The notes: generated by a model not told the origin, from the letters alone. Numbered from the stretch's first letter, positions 35,956-45,834 are shown. The stretch is DNA of 64,000 bases from Paenibacillus sp. R14(2021) (GCF_019431355.1 NZ_CP080269.1:5265001-5329000); one strand, 5' to 3'. A program made the numbers and translations.

Positions 35956-36657
35956 CTAGCGTCCTTCGACGTGAAGCTCGTCGCCGGGAGCCACTGCTTG
36001 TCCTTTCAGGCCAAGCTCTTCCAGCTGCCGTACGAACTGCTCGGCATCCTGCTTGATCGCAGGGAAGGTGCTGTGATGAACCGGAACGGTCAGCTTCGCG
36101 TTGTACCATTGCGCCGCTTGGAGCGCGTCCTCGGGTCCCATCGTATAATAGTCGCCGATCGGCAGGAAAACGACGTCGATCGGATGGCGTTCGCCAATCA
36201 GCTTCATATCGCTGAACAACGACGTATCGCCTGCATGCAGAATCGTTAAGCCTTCGGCGAAGATGAGGAAGCCGGCAGGCATGCCCGCGTACAGAATCTG
36301 CTTCGTTTCTTCAATGACGATGCCCGAGCTGTGGAAGGCTTGGACCATTTTGGCTTTGGCGAAGCCGAGATCGACTGTTCCGCCGATGTTCATTCCGATC
36401 GTATTGGATACGCCCTGCCAGGACATGTAGGCTGCGAGCTCGGCGATCGATACGACCGGAGCACCGCTGGCCTTCGCGATCGGCGCCGCATCGAGGATAT
36501 GATCCTGATGGGCATGGGTCAGCAGCACGGCATCTGCCTGTACATCTTCCGGCTTGATCTTGGCAGCGGGGTTGCCGCTTAGAAAGGGATCGATGATGAG
36601 CGATTTGCCTCCGGTATGGATTTGAATACAGGCATGGCCATGGTAATTGATTTTCAC
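35956..36657 (-). CDS. UPF0173 metal-dependent hydrolase (YtkL-like)
   Basis: A 233-aa protein of the metallo-beta-lactamase fold. KINYHGHACIQI opens the protein, LLTHAHQDHILDA near 50 is the H-x-H-x-D-H metal site, and LHAGDTSLFSDM and HHSTFPAI supply further ligands. The biological substrate of this conserved family is unknown. GTG 36657 is preferred: GAGGAGTG lies upstream, the length then equals the usual 225-235 aa, and family members start with this motif. An ATG six codons earlier precedes the ribosome site. It is divergent from the locus B kinase. Confidence 0.88.
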   Translation of the reverse strand: MKINYHGHACIQIHTGGKSLIIDPFLSGNPAAKIKPEDVQADAVLLTHAHQDHILDAAPIAKASGAPVVSIAELAAYMSWQGVSNTIGMNIGGTVDLGFAKAKMVQAFHSSGIVIEETKQILYAGMPAGFLIFAEGLTILHAGDTSLFSDMKLIGERHPIDVVFLPIGDYYTMGPEDALQAAQWYNAKLTVPVHHSTFPAIKQDAEQFVRQLEELGLKGQAVAPGDELHVEGR

Positions 36658-36885
36658 AGCGAACACACTCCTCATTGGTTAAGAATACTGACTAAGCCGC
36701 GTCTCTAGCTCATCTTGTCAGAAAATTCGCTGTAATTCAAGTTCGCGTCTGACTGCTCCTTGAATAGAAGAGCTATTGTCACCTGAACATAGTTGCCTCT
36801 ATGATAGGAGAATATATTTGGAAGGGGCATCTTCGCGACCGTGAATCGCGGGAGTGCTTCTGTTCGGCGCCAGCGGAGGTATAGG

Positions 36886-38658
36886 ATGCGTTATAGTATT
36901 CGCACTAAAATTTTTATCAGCTTCTCGGTTCTGTTGATTGCGTCCCTCAGCGTGGTCACGCTGCTGTGGTACAGGCAATACTCGTCCAGCCTGCGGGAAT
37001 CGTCGGAGGATTTCATGTACCGTTCCATTACGGAAGCGAACAAGACGTTCGAATTGACGATGAAGGACATCGACTTCATCAGCACGACGATTGCGCTGAA
37101 CCGACCGAACGTCATCGATGTCCTAATTGGCGATGCGGGCGATTCCGTATACGACCGGCTCCAGAAGGACCGCAAGCTGGACAACTACATTGCCAGCTTC
37201 TACGGCTACAAATACTATATTTCCGGCATCAGTGTCGTCAGCGAGAACGGGAGGTCGTATTCGCAGGGCAGCACGCTGACCGCAGAGCAGTTTAGGGCGT
37301 CCCCTTGGTATAAGCGAATGGTGGAGCGCAAGGGCAAGCCCGTATTCGTGACGACGCACGCGGGCTCCGATTTGAACAAAGTGTCCGCGATTCCGAATCA
37401 GAACGTGGTTTCGATCGCAAGGTCGATTATGGACGGCGGTCGCCCAGTCGGCTATGTGCAGATCGATTTCAACTACGAGGTCGTGCAGAAGATGTTCAGC
37501 TCGCCCATCACCGAGGACGGACGGCTGTTCCTGATGGACGACAAGGGCAGCTTCGTATTTGCGGCACATAACCTGGACATTAACCGGAACATTGGACAGA
37601 CCGAATACGCGGCTATCATGCCGAAGCTGTCCGGCTCGTCGGGACGCCTCATGATGACGGTCGCCGGGGAGCCGATGTATATCGTTTATTACAAATCCGA
37701 CTATACGAACTGGACGACGGCTGCACTCGTATCGAAGTCGGCGCTGCTCGCGAGCAGCAAGAAGACGGCCAATGCCTCCATGCTTGTACCGTTGCTCACC
37801 ATGGTTGCGGCCCTGCTCGTCGCGACGATACTGGCGAGGACGATTACGCGCGGAATCGGCAGACTGCATACGGCCATGAAACGGGTCGGCACCGGCAACT
37901 TGAGCGAGACGATTGCCATCCGCTCGGGCGACGAGGTAGAAGAGCTCAGCCGCGGGTTCAACCAGATGGTCGAGAGCATCAAGCTGCTCGTGGAAGATGT
38001 GAAGCGCACGGAGAAGAACCGGCACGATATGGAATTCAAGGCGCTTCAGGCGCAGATCAATCCGCATTTTCTGTTCAACACGCTGAATCAGGTTAAGCGG
38101 TTGGCCGACATTCAGAAGGCCGATAATATTAAGGATCTCGTCTCCTCGCTGCTCGTTCTCCTGCACAACAGCATGGGCAAGGGCGGTGAAATTCAGACGC
38201 TTCACGAAGAAACGCTCTATTTGAGGCATTATTTGAACATTCAAGAGTTCCGGTATTACGATAAATTCGAAGCGGTGTTCGATATCGATGAAAGCATTGC
38301 GGCGAGCACGATTCTAAAGTTCACGCTTCAGCCCATTATCGAGAACGCGCTGATCCACGGCATCGAGCCGCTGAGGGGCAGAGGCATGATTACGGTGAAG
38401 GCAGCGCGGGACGGCGATGATATCCTGATCCAAGTGTCCGACAACGGTGTCGGCATGCCGCAGGACAAGCTCGAATCGCTGTTCGAAGCGGGCTCGCCGT
38501 TCGAGAAGAACAAGCTGCGCTTCAGCGGCATCGGTCTGCGCAACGTACAGGAGCGAATCAAGCTGCATTACGGCCCCAAATATGGGCTCTCGGTAACGAG
38601 CGTACCTGATTTATATACGACGGTGACGGTTCGCATTCCGCATCGAGAGGAGGAATAG
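36886..38658 (+). CDS. YesM-family sensor histidine kinase (locus B)
   Basis: A 590-aa kinase: membrane helix at about 10-30, extracellular Cache-like sensor about 35-290 (SARSIMDGGRPVGYVQIDFNYEV is typically Cache; quoted only as landmark near 180-200), second helix near 295-315, HAMP (ARTITRGIGRLHTAMKRVG), phosphoacceptor H394 in INPHFLFNTLN, and HATPase_c (ENALIHGIEP, DNGVGMP). ATG 36886 follows GCGGAGGTATAGG; an upstream GTG 36841 lacks a site. It is paired with the next gene, 2 nt away. It probably senses sugars relevant to the locus B importer. Confidence 0.9.
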   Translation: MRYSIRTKIFISFSVLLIASLSVVTLLWYRQYSSSLRESSEDFMYRSITEANKTFELTMKDIDFISTTIALNRPNVIDVLIGDAGDSVYDRLQKDRKLDNYIASFYGYKYYISGISVVSENGRSYSQGSTLTAEQFRASPWYKRMVERKGKPVFVTTHAGSDLNKVSAIPNQNVVSIARSIMDGGRPVGYVQIDFNYEVVQKMFSSPITEDGRLFLMDDKGSFVFAAHNLDINRNIGQTEYAAIMPKLSGSSGRLMMTVAGEPMYIVYYKSDYTNWTTAALVSKSALLASSKKTANASMLVPLLTMVAALLVATILARTITRGIGRLHTAMKRVGTGNLSETIAIRSGDEVEELSRGFNQMVESIKLLVEDVKRTEKNRHDMEFKALQAQINPHFLFNTLNQVKRLADIQKADNIKDLVSSLLVLLHNSMGKGGEIQTLHEETLYLRHYLNIQEFRYYDKFEAVFDIDESIAASTILKFTLQPIIENALIHGIEPLRGRGMITVKAARDGDDILIQVSDNGVGMPQDKLESLFEAGSPFEKNKLRFSGIGLRNVQERIKLHYGPKYGLSVTSVPDLYTTVTVRIPHREEE

Positions 38659-38660
38659 CC

Positions 38661-40295
38661 ATGCTTAACGTATTATTGGTCGACGACGACCTGCCGATGC
38701 TGAGTGCCTTAAAGCATCTGATGGATTGGACGAGCTTCGGCTTCGCGATCTGCGGCGAAGCGACGAACGGCAAAGCCGCCATCGAAATCGCTATGGCAAG
38801 GAGACCCGAGATCGTCGTCACCGATATGAGCATGCCGGGCATGGACGGCACGGCGCTGATCGCTTATTTGGCGGAACATTTGCCGGATGCCAAGGTGATT
38901 GCTTTGAGCGGCTACAGCGATGTCCACTATATCCGGGGCAGTATGAAGAGCGGCGCTGTCGATTATATTCTGAAGCATGAATTGACGGCCGAGGTCATGC
39001 TGCAATCGCTGCGAGCGGCCTCCGAGCAGCTGGCTGCCCGCAAGCAGGAGCAGCAGCGTACGATGGACATTGAGCGTCAGCTTGCGCTCGGCCAATCGGT
39101 GCTGCAGCGCAGCGCCGTGCGCAAGCTCGTGCAAGGCGCTTACGCATCCGAGGAAGAAATGAATGCAGAGCTCGAGCGGATGCATATGGACGTGTACGAT
39201 AGCATTCTGACCGTTGTGGTGATGGAATGCGATCATATTCTTATGCTTCGGGATACCCGGAGCAAGGCCGAGCTCGCGCAGCTGGCGAGCGCGCTGGAGG
39301 ATATCGTCGTCAATATTGCGTCGGACGCGGATCGCGCTTATGTCACCCAGCTGGAGGAAGGCCGCTTCGCGGTGCTCTTCTGCCTCAGCACCAACAGCCA
39401 GCTGGCCTGGCATGCGCTCATTCATGAGACGCTGAGCCGCATGCGCACCAGCATCAAGCGACAGCTGAACTTGACGGTCAGCTGCAGCGTCAGCTCGTCG
39501 TTCAACGGCATCGGTCGTGTGAAGGAAGCCTATTCGGCTGCGGAGAAAGCGCTCAGCGAACGGTTCTATGCCGGCAACGATACGGTGATTTGGCCGGACA
39601 TTCCGAAGCGAGGGCAGAACGGCTCCGCGATAACGGTCGACGTCAAGCTGTCGCAGCAGCTGTCGCAGCAGGTGCTCAAGCTGAACGAGAGCGGGTGCAT
39701 GGCGCTGCTGGGCGAGCTGTTCGAGCGTATGGTCGCGGTGCGAGCCGCTTCCAAAACCGCGCAGATGGCGTGCGTGGAGCTGCTTCATATCGTGCACAAA
39801 ATCGCCAAGGAAGCGGGCCTCTCGAGCGGCGTTATTTTCGGCGGAGATCATAATCCATATGAGACCATTCTTCGGTTCGATACGATCGGGGCGATGCGGG
39901 AGTGGATGACAGGTGTGTTCGACAGCCTAATCCGCGGACTGAAGGCCAACCAGATTGGTGCCGGTTACTCGGAACCTGTGCGCCGCGCCTTGGATTGGAT
40001 CCGCAGACATTATGCCGAAGCCGTGACGATGCAGCAGGCAGCCGACGAAATCGGCGTCAATGCCTCGTACCTGAGCCGGCTGTTCAAGGAAGAGGTCAAG
40101 CAGGGCTTCGCCGACTACGTCAGCCGTTACCGCGTCGGTCAGGCGAAGGAGCTGATCCGCTCAGGCGAAGCCGATTTGAAGGAGATCGTGCCGCAGACCG
40201 GCTTCAGCAGCTACAATTATTTCTTCACGGTGTTCAAGAAGATTACAGGTATGACGCCGCTCGAATACGAGAAGCATGTCAAAAAGATAGAGTAA
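38661..40295 (+). CDS. YesN-family response regulator, AraC-type output (locus B)
   Basis: A 544-aa regulator. A receiver domain (1-125) has DDD at 8-10 and phosphoacceptor D55 in IVVTDMSMPGMDG. A middle domain of about 270 residues includes a degenerate GGDEF-like region near 160-300, as in long YesN proteins. An AraC-type DNA-binding domain ends the protein (AADEIGVNASYLSRLFKEE, then EIVPQTGFSSYNYFFTVFKK). It should activate the downstream binding protein-permease-GH43 genes when phosphorylated by the adjacent kinase. A terminator-like hairpin follows. Confidence 0.9.
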   Translation: MLNVLLVDDDLPMLSALKHLMDWTSFGFAICGEATNGKAAIEIAMARRPEIVVTDMSMPGMDGTALIAYLAEHLPDAKVIALSGYSDVHYIRGSMKSGAVDYILKHELTAEVMLQSLRAASEQLAARKQEQQRTMDIERQLALGQSVLQRSAVRKLVQGAYASEEEMNAELERMHMDVYDSILTVVVMECDHILMLRDTRSKAELAQLASALEDIVVNIASDADRAYVTQLEEGRFAVLFCLSTNSQLAWHALIHETLSRMRTSIKRQLNLTVSCSVSSSFNGIGRVKEAYSAAEKALSERFYAGNDTVIWPDIPKRGQNGSAITVDVKLSQQLSQQVLKLNESGCMALLGELFERMVAVRAASKTAQMACVELLHIVHKIAKEAGLSSGVIFGGDHNPYETILRFDTIGAMREWMTGVFDSLIRGLKANQIGAGYSEPVRRALDWIRRHYAEAVTMQQAADEIGVNASYLSRLFKEEVKQGFADYVSRYRVGQAKELIRSGEADLKEIVPQTGFSSYNYFFTVFKKITGMTPLEYEKHVKKIE

Positions 40296-40310
40296 AAGTA
40301 AAAATAATGG

Positions 40311-40334
40311 AGTCCGCGCGCGGGCTTCTTTTTT
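40311..40334 (+). terminator. Terminator after the locus B response regulator
   Basis: AGTCCG-CGCG-CGGGCT (40311-40326) forms a short G/C-rich stem (one G.T pair), followed by TCTTTTTTC. Confidence 0.6.
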
Positions 40335-40390
40335 CTATGATGAGTACAGATACAAACAGCTTGGCACACACATAGGGAGGTTTCAAACAA

Positions 40391-41752
40391 ATGGCAGCAA
40401 AATGGAAAATGGCAGTGACCGGGGCGCTTGCAGGCGCGCTGATTATATCGGCAACGGCATGCGGCAGCTCGGACAACAGTTCAAACGGCGGCAACAACAC
40501 GGCGGGCAATGCATCCGGCGGCGGAGCGAATAACGGCGGACAGCAGCAAGAGACCGTCACGTTCTGGTCGTGGGTGCCGACGGACATTCAATCCAAGAAA
40601 GTCATCGAGGAGTTCGAGAAACAGAATCCGAACATCAAGGTTGACTACTGGCGCGGCGAGCAGTCCGACTTCCAGAAGAAGCTGCAGGTGGCGATTGCGG
40701 CCGGCGAAGGTCCCGATTTGATGGGGATGCAGGTCGGAGGGATGCTGAACCAATACGCGAACACGCTCGAACCGATCAAGCCAATGGCTGACGATAAATG
40801 GGGCGCGGGATGGGAAGACCAATTCGTGTCGTCTGCGATCGATCAAGTGAAAGCCACTGACGGCACGATGGTAGCACTGCCGCTCAACTTGACGGGACAA
40901 GAGTTCGTGCTCTACAACAAAGCGATCTTCGACAAGCTTGGCATCAAGGACGTACCGAAAACGTACGATGAGTGGACGAAAGTCAATGCGACAATCAAAG
41001 CGGCCGGCATCGTGCCAGTGGCGATGGGTGCCAAGGATACATGGCATGACGTCGACATGTTCGTCGCGCTGAGCAACCAGTTCGCGCCTGGCAAAATCTA
41101 CGAAGCTGAGCAAGGTAAAGCGAAATTCACGGATCAAGCGTTCGTGGACACGATGAAAGCTTGGAAGAAGATGTTCGATGAAGTGTTCCAAGACGGTGCG
41201 CTTGGCTTGTCGACATATCCGGATGCGCGCGACCAATACTTCTACTCCGGCAAAGCCGCGATGTTCCTGACCGGCTCTTGGCATGTCGGCTATGCGCTGC
41301 CAGGCGGCGAGAAAGCCGGCTCGAAGATCGAGAACGACGCAACGGGCATGTTCCTGCTGCCGCAAATCGGTCCAAACCCGTCGAGAGCGGCGGCGAGCGT
41401 AGATACGGCGCTTGCGATCAGCAAAGAATCGAAGCACAAGGATGCGGCTTGGAAGCTGCTTGAGTTCATGACGAAGGGCGACGGTCAGCAAATCATGGCC
41501 GACTTCATTCAAGGCTCCCCGGCGAAGAAAGGCATCGAAGTGAAGACGCTGGATCAATTCAAATTCGATTCCGAGAAGGAAGCGGTCAAAACGGTCAACG
41601 AAGCGATCGCGAACGCAGTCGGCAAACGCCTCTTGAACTACCCGGAGCTGAACAACGCCCTCGGCGTAGCGCTGCAAAACGTGGCTGCAGGCCAGAAAAT
41701 CGAAGACGCGCTCGCAGAAGTTCAGAAGGCTTCTGAAGGCATAACGAGATAA
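40391..41752 (+). CDS. Lipoprotein sugar-binding protein (CUT1 family, locus B)
   Basis: A 453-aa extracellular solute-binding protein with lipobox ATAC (Cys24), a Ser/Asn/Gly-rich linker (residues 26-52), and an SBP_bac_1 fold (VTFWSWVPTDIQSKKVIEEF, GKAAMFLTGSWHVGYALPGG near 290). It is shorter than the locus A protein and of the UgpB/MalE class. It feeds the MalF/MalG-type permeases 108 bp downstream, with a stem-loop between. AGGGAGG precedes the ATG. Substrate unknown; the adjacent GH43 suggests arabino- or xylo-oligosaccharides. Confidence 0.9.
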   Translation: MAAKWKMAVTGALAGALIISATACGSSDNSSNGGNNTAGNASGGGANNGGQQQETVTFWSWVPTDIQSKKVIEEFEKQNPNIKVDYWRGEQSDFQKKLQVAIAAGEGPDLMGMQVGGMLNQYANTLEPIKPMADDKWGAGWEDQFVSSAIDQVKATDGTMVALPLNLTGQEFVLYNKAIFDKLGIKDVPKTYDEWTKVNATIKAAGIVPVAMGAKDTWHDVDMFVALSNQFAPGKIYEAEQGKAKFTDQAFVDTMKAWKKMFDEVFQDGALGLSTYPDARDQYFYSGKAAMFLTGSWHVGYALPGGEKAGSKIENDATGMFLLPQIGPNPSRAAASVDTALAISKESKHKDAAWKLLEFMTKGDGQQIMADFIQGSPAKKGIEVKTLDQFKFDSEKEAVKTVNEAIANAVGKRLLNYPELNNALGVALQNVAAGQKIEDALAEVQKASEGITR

Positions 41753-41768
41753 CGAATAACGGAACGAA

Positions 41769-41798
41769 GGCGGGGCAGTAATCCATTATTGCCCTGCC
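41769..41798 (+). terminator. Intercistronic stem-loop between binding protein and permeases (locus B)
   Basis: GGCGGGGCAGTAA (41769-41781) pairs with TTATTGCCCTGCC (41786-41798) over a TCCA loop, with two G.T-type mismatches. GTTTATT follows. Confidence 0.55.
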
Positions 41799-41860
41799 GT
41801 TTATTACCGGCTCGTACAGAAACGACCGGATAGGAACAGGGATAACAAGGAGTGATGAGC

Positions 41861-42751
41861 ATGTCCGGTAAACGATCCGTGCTTTCCGGAGGCAAGGCCT
41901 ATCTGTACATTTTACCGATTCTGCTGCTGTCAGGCTTGTTCTTGTACTACAGCATCGGCTTTACGTTCTACACGAGCTTCCATCAGTGGAACGGCATCGA
42001 TTCGCATATGAAATACATCGGCTTCGATAATTACAAGAAGCTGTTCGCGGACAAAGCGTATCTGACTGCACTCCGCAACAATTTGCTTTTCTTTGTGTTC
42101 ACGGTCACGATTCAAGCGGCGCTTGGTTTGCTGCTTGCCGTGCTGCTTCGCGCGAAATTAGCAGGCAGCAACATATTCAAATCGATTTACTTTATTCCGG
42201 TCATTATGGCTCCGATCATTATCGCGGCGATTTTCCGCATCATCATGGACACGAATTTCGGCGATTTGAACGCAACGCTGCGTGCGCTGCATCTGGATTT
42301 CCTGGCCGTATCCTGGCTCGGCGACCCCAAATACGCGCTTATGTCCATCATTATCGTGAATATATTCGAATGGATGGGCTTCAGCATGACGCTCTATTAC
42401 AGCGGCCTGCTTGCCATCCCGGATGAAATATACGAATCGGCCAAAATGGACGGCTCCGGCTTCTGGCGGACGCTGTTCCAAATTACGATTCCGCTTGTCG
42501 GCGGCACCACCTCGACGCTTGCCGTGCTCGGTATCGTCGGCTCATTGAAAACCTTCGACATCGTATCGCTTATGACGGGCGGCGGTCCGGGACGATCGAC
42601 GGAATTTCTAACGACGTACGTGTACAAGAAAGCGATCGACGAATTCAACGGCGGCATGTCTGCCGCTGCCGGAGTTACGATACTGGTGATCGCGCTCGTC
42701 ATGGCACTCGTCCAGCTGCAGCTCGGCAACCGGCAGCAGCGCGATTTATAG
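41861..42751 (+). CDS. MalF-type ABC sugar permease (locus B)
   Basis: A 296-aa CUT1 permease with six membrane helices. FTFYTSFHQWNGIDSHMKYIGFDNYKKLF (shown here as landmark near residues 37-60, first external loop) begins the MalF-type fold, and the EAA loop is ESAKMDGSGFWRTLFQITIP near 192-211. ATG 41861 is 8 nt after AAGGAG; the GTG/ATG codons 41852-41857 are too close. The next permease starts 12 nt after its stop. Confidence 0.92.
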   Translation: MSGKRSVLSGGKAYLYILPILLLSGLFLYYSIGFTFYTSFHQWNGIDSHMKYIGFDNYKKLFADKAYLTALRNNLLFFVFTVTIQAALGLLLAVLLRAKLAGSNIFKSIYFIPVIMAPIIIAAIFRIIMDTNFGDLNATLRALHLDFLAVSWLGDPKYALMSIIIVNIFEWMGFSMTLYYSGLLAIPDEIYESAKMDGSGFWRTLFQITIPLVGGTTSTLAVLGIVGSLKTFDIVSLMTGGGPGRSTEFLTTYVYKKAIDEFNGGMSAAAGVTILVIALVMALVQLQLGNRQQRDL

Positions 42752-42763
42752 GGAGGAACGGGC

Positions 42764-43570
42764 ATGTTTACCAATCTAAGCAAAACGCATAAAATAATCA
42801 TACAAGCCGTTCTCGTGGTGTTTGCAGTCTGCTGGTTGTATCCGCTTGTCGTTGCCGTCGTGCAGTCGCTCAAAATCCACGGCTTCGGCAACTACGCGGC
42901 GGTCATGCATCATCCGAAGGTAAATTATTTCCGGGTCGTATTCAACAGCCTGCTCGTTGCATTCGCAACGATGATCATCGTCGGCCTGTTCGCGACGCTC
43001 GGCGCCTACGCGTTCTCGAAGATGCAGTTTAAGCTCAAGAACGTACTGTTCTATTCGCTCGTGGCCTGCCTCGCCATCCCGGCTACGGCGGTCATGTCGC
43101 CGCTCTTCTTTACGATGAAATCGATTCACCTGATGAACACCTATTGGTCGCTGATTCTGCCGCTTGCGGCATTCAACGCGCCATTCATGCTGCTCATTCT
43201 CAAGAATTATTTCGACGGCATTCCGAACGCCATTCTGGAAGCAGGGATGATCGATGGCAGCTCGTCCTTCCGGATGTACCGCCAGATCATGCTTCCGCTT
43301 GGCATGCCGGCTATTATTAACATCATGGTGCTGACCTTCATTTATTCATGGAACGATTACATTATTCCGCTCTTGTTCGTCCGCAAGGAAGCCATGTATA
43401 CGGTCACGCTGGCCACGCAGTACTTCACGGGGACGACGAGCCAGACGCCGGAGATGGTTGCGCAATTATATGCCGCACTGATTCTGATGACAATTCCGTC
43501 GGTGGCCATCTATATGTTCGGCCAGCGCTTCATGCAGGCCGGACTGACGGCCGGCGCGGTCAAAAGCTAG
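42764..43570 (+). CDS. MalG-type ABC sugar permease (locus B)
   Basis: A 268-aa partner permease with six membrane helices and EAA loop EAGMIDGSSSFRMYRQIMLP near 159-178. The C-terminal RFMQAGLTAGAVKS is typical for MalG-type proteins. GGGAGGAACGGGC precedes the ATG. No ATPase is encoded in locus B, so it also depends on a shared MsmX/UgpC-like ATPase. The GH43 gene starts 15 nt downstream. Confidence 0.92.
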   Translation: MFTNLSKTHKIIIQAVLVVFAVCWLYPLVVAVVQSLKIHGFGNYAAVMHHPKVNYFRVVFNSLLVAFATMIIVGLFATLGAYAFSKMQFKLKNVLFYSLVACLAIPATAVMSPLFFTMKSIHLMNTYWSLILPLAAFNAPFMLLILKNYFDGIPNAILEAGMIDGSSSFRMYRQIMLPLGMPAIINIMVLTFIYSWNDYIIPLLFVRKEAMYTVTLATQYFTGTTSQTPEMVAQLYAALILMTIPSVAIYMFGQRFMQAGLTAGAVKS

Positions 43571-43585
43571 GAGGAGAAACAATCG

Positions 43586-45661
43586 ATGCCAGAACAGCGT
43601 TCATCCGCATCACTGCCTGTCATGGGCGAGAAAACCTATAAGAATCCGCTTCCGGTCAAGGGGCCGAACGGCTCAGCGCCGACCGCGGGCGTCCTTCCGG
43701 ATCCCTACGTGCTGAAGCATAAGGGCGTCTATTACGCGTATGCGACAGGCCAGCGGGGCGTCTCCGTGCTGTTCTCGAGGGACGGAATCGACTGGGAGCA
43801 TCGCGGGTATGCCTACAGCCGCGAAGGCAGCAAGGAATACTGGGCGCCTGCTGTCATCTACGATAACGGTATGTTCTACATGTACGTGTCCGCGATGCCG
43901 GAAGGCGAAGACGATGTGCACGAAGAGCGGCTGCTCGTTGCTTCTTCGCCGGCTGCGGAGGGCCCGTTCTTGTACGTCAAGACGTTCTTCGACACCTTCT
44001 CGCTCGATGCGCATGTCGTCAAGGACGAGCAGGGCGACTATTTCATGTACTACTCCAATAATGAGTATATGGGCGTAGACGGCGAGCGGCCGGGGACGGT
44101 TATTCTGGTCGACCGCATGACAGATCCGCTGACGCTGGAAGGGAATCCGCAGCTTGTCGTCGCCCCGACGATCGACGAAGAGATCTACGAAGAGAATCGG
44201 TTCGGCGACGGCCGCAATTGGCATACGATCGAAGGTGCCTTCTATTTGCGGCGCGGAAGCAAGCATTACATGATGTACAGCGGTAATGCTTACGTACGTC
44301 CGAACTATTTTCTCGGTTATTCCGTCGCTGACGCTTCGGAAGGCAAGCCGCAATCCGAGCTCAGCTGGCGCAAATATCCGTCCGACGATACGTTCGAGCC
44401 GCTGCTCAGCAAGAATGAGGGCGTGGAGGGCGTAGGCCATAATTCCGTCGTCCGCGGCCCGAACAATGTGGACGAGTGGGTCTACTACCACGGCCGCAAT
44501 GCCGAGGACGAGCTGGACTTTAACCGCGAGCAGCGCACGATGCGCACTGATCCGCTGCTATGGAGCGGAGACGACATGTATGTGGCGGGCCCAAGCTATG
44601 CCCTGCAGGACGCGCCCGCGCTGCCGGCGTTCCGCGATTTGTTCGAAAGCCCCGGCGGGGAGCAGGCGTTGTCCACGGCGTGGGAAGTGCTGTCCGGTAC
44701 TTGGCAGGCAGCAAACGGCGAAGCGCTGCAGACGGAGCGATCGGCCGTGCGCGCGGCTGTCACGAAGGAAACCTTCGGCAGCATCGTCATGGAAGTGAGC
44801 CTCAACTGGCAGCATGACCATCGCGGCGGCCTCTATGGTCTCTATCCGTGCTACGCGAGTGCTGACGATTACGTCATTACCCTGCTTGACGTCGGCCAGC
44901 GGCTGCTTGTCACCTACGCGGTCAGCGGCGGCGTGAAGCACGCGGTGAAGGAAGTCCGGCTGCCGCGGGACTTCCGGTTCGATGTCTTCCACCTGCTCCG
45001 CGTCGAGCGGACAGGGACGCGTTACGTCATTCAATTGGACGGCGTAACACGGGTTGAAGCCGACTTTCCGCTCTCGGAAGGCCGCGCCGGACTCGTGACG
45101 CTGCAGACGTCGGCCGCCTTCGCGGGCGTCGAGATTACGCGTCATATCGCGCTTGAGGAGCGCATGCCCGAGGGCTTCGCGAGCCGCGTGAAGCGAATCG
45201 AAGGGCAGGGCGCGGCCGAAGTTCGCGGCGGTGCGGTGACGGTCCGCTCGGCGCGGGAACGCTCGGCATGGCTTATTGACGAGCCGATTGGCTGGTCCGG
45301 CGGCTACCGCTTCGCTTTCGATTTCAACCTGGATGCCGGCGGCACCGGTATTGGCGGCTATGCCGTTCATGGCGGCGCGACGGGCGCGGTCGAGATGCTT
45401 GCAGACCGAGCTTCGGCCCTCTTGAAGCTGACCTTGATCCGCGAAGGCGCTGCTAGCCTGCTCGGCAAGGTGCCGGTTCCGGCAGACTTCAATTGGAGCC
45501 GCAGTCACACGGTCGACGTGACGTTCCGTCCCGGTAAGCTAACGGTCCGCTTGGACCGGATCATGCTGTTTGCCGGGGAAGTTCCGGTAATGGCAGGAGC
45601 GCCGGGGCTGATCGCGCAGGGCAACGCGGCGTTCCGGAACATAAGGGTGACAGGGGTTTAG
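43586..45661 (+). CDS. GH43 glycoside hydrolase with C-terminal beta-sandwich domains
   Basis: A 691-aa protein without signal peptide. The N-terminal propeller (about 10-350) has the GH43 triad in expected places: base D39 in LPDPYV, pKa modulator D141 in SLDAHVV, acid E216 in HTIEGAF. From about 355 on, two concanavalin-like beta-sandwich segments follow (LFESPGGEQALSTAWEVLSG and ERSAWLIDEPIGWSGGYRF as landmarks). GH43 enzymes are mostly alpha-L-arabinofuranosidases or beta-xylosidases. As last gene of locus B it likely cleaves imported oligosaccharides in the cytoplasm. A strong terminator follows. Confidence 0.88.
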   Translation: MPEQRSSASLPVMGEKTYKNPLPVKGPNGSAPTAGVLPDPYVLKHKGVYYAYATGQRGVSVLFSRDGIDWEHRGYAYSREGSKEYWAPAVIYDNGMFYMYVSAMPEGEDDVHEERLLVASSPAAEGPFLYVKTFFDTFSLDAHVVKDEQGDYFMYYSNNEYMGVDGERPGTVILVDRMTDPLTLEGNPQLVVAPTIDEEIYEENRFGDGRNWHTIEGAFYLRRGSKHYMMYSGNAYVRPNYFLGYSVADASEGKPQSELSWRKYPSDDTFEPLLSKNEGVEGVGHNSVVRGPNNVDEWVYYHGRNAEDELDFNREQRTMRTDPLLWSGDDMYVAGPSYALQDAPALPAFRDLFESPGGEQALSTAWEVLSGTWQAANGEALQTERSAVRAAVTKETFGSIVMEVSLNWQHDHRGGLYGLYPCYASADDYVITLLDVGQRLLVTYAVSGGVKHAVKEVRLPRDFRFDVFHLLRVERTGTRYVIQLDGVTRVEADFPLSEGRAGLVTLQTSAAFAGVEITRHIALEERMPEGFASRVKRIEGQGAAEVRGGAVTVRSARERSAWLIDEPIGWSGGYRFAFDFNLDAGGTGIGGYAVHGGATGAVEMLADRASALLKLTLIREGAASLLGKVPVPADFNWSRSHTVDVTFRPGKLTVRLDRIMLFAGEVPVMAGAPGLIAQGNAAFRNIRVTGV

Positions 45662-45677
45662 GGTAAGAATGCAGCTG

Positions 45678-45719
45678 CGGCCGCTTTCCGGTGAATATCG
45701 CCGGGAAGCGGCCGTTTTT
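45678..45719 (+). terminator. Terminator closing locus B
   Basis: CGGCCGCTTTCCGG (45678-45691) pairs with CCGGGAAGCGGCCG (45701-45714), one mismatch, followed by TTTTT. Confidence 0.85.
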
Positions 45720-45834
45720 GCGTTGTTTGAATACTGCTTCATTGCATGGCGCAAGCGAATAATGGTGAATTGTTCGTTTGTATAATTATGAGGAAGCGCT
45801 ATAATGAACCTATTCTGTCTATGGAGGGCATCCC

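Noticed and set aside
37123-38244. 373-codon minus-strand frame
   Set aside because: Antisense shadow of the locus B kinase; no recognisable domain or ribosome binding site.
40481-41677. 398-codon minus-strand frame
   Set aside because: Antisense shadow of the locus B binding protein gene; Arg/Val/Leu-rich and featureless.
45791-45804. cre-like AGGAAGCGCTATAA before the permease remnant
   Set aside because: Misses several fixed consensus positions and overlaps a TATAAT; too weak to call as a CcpA site.
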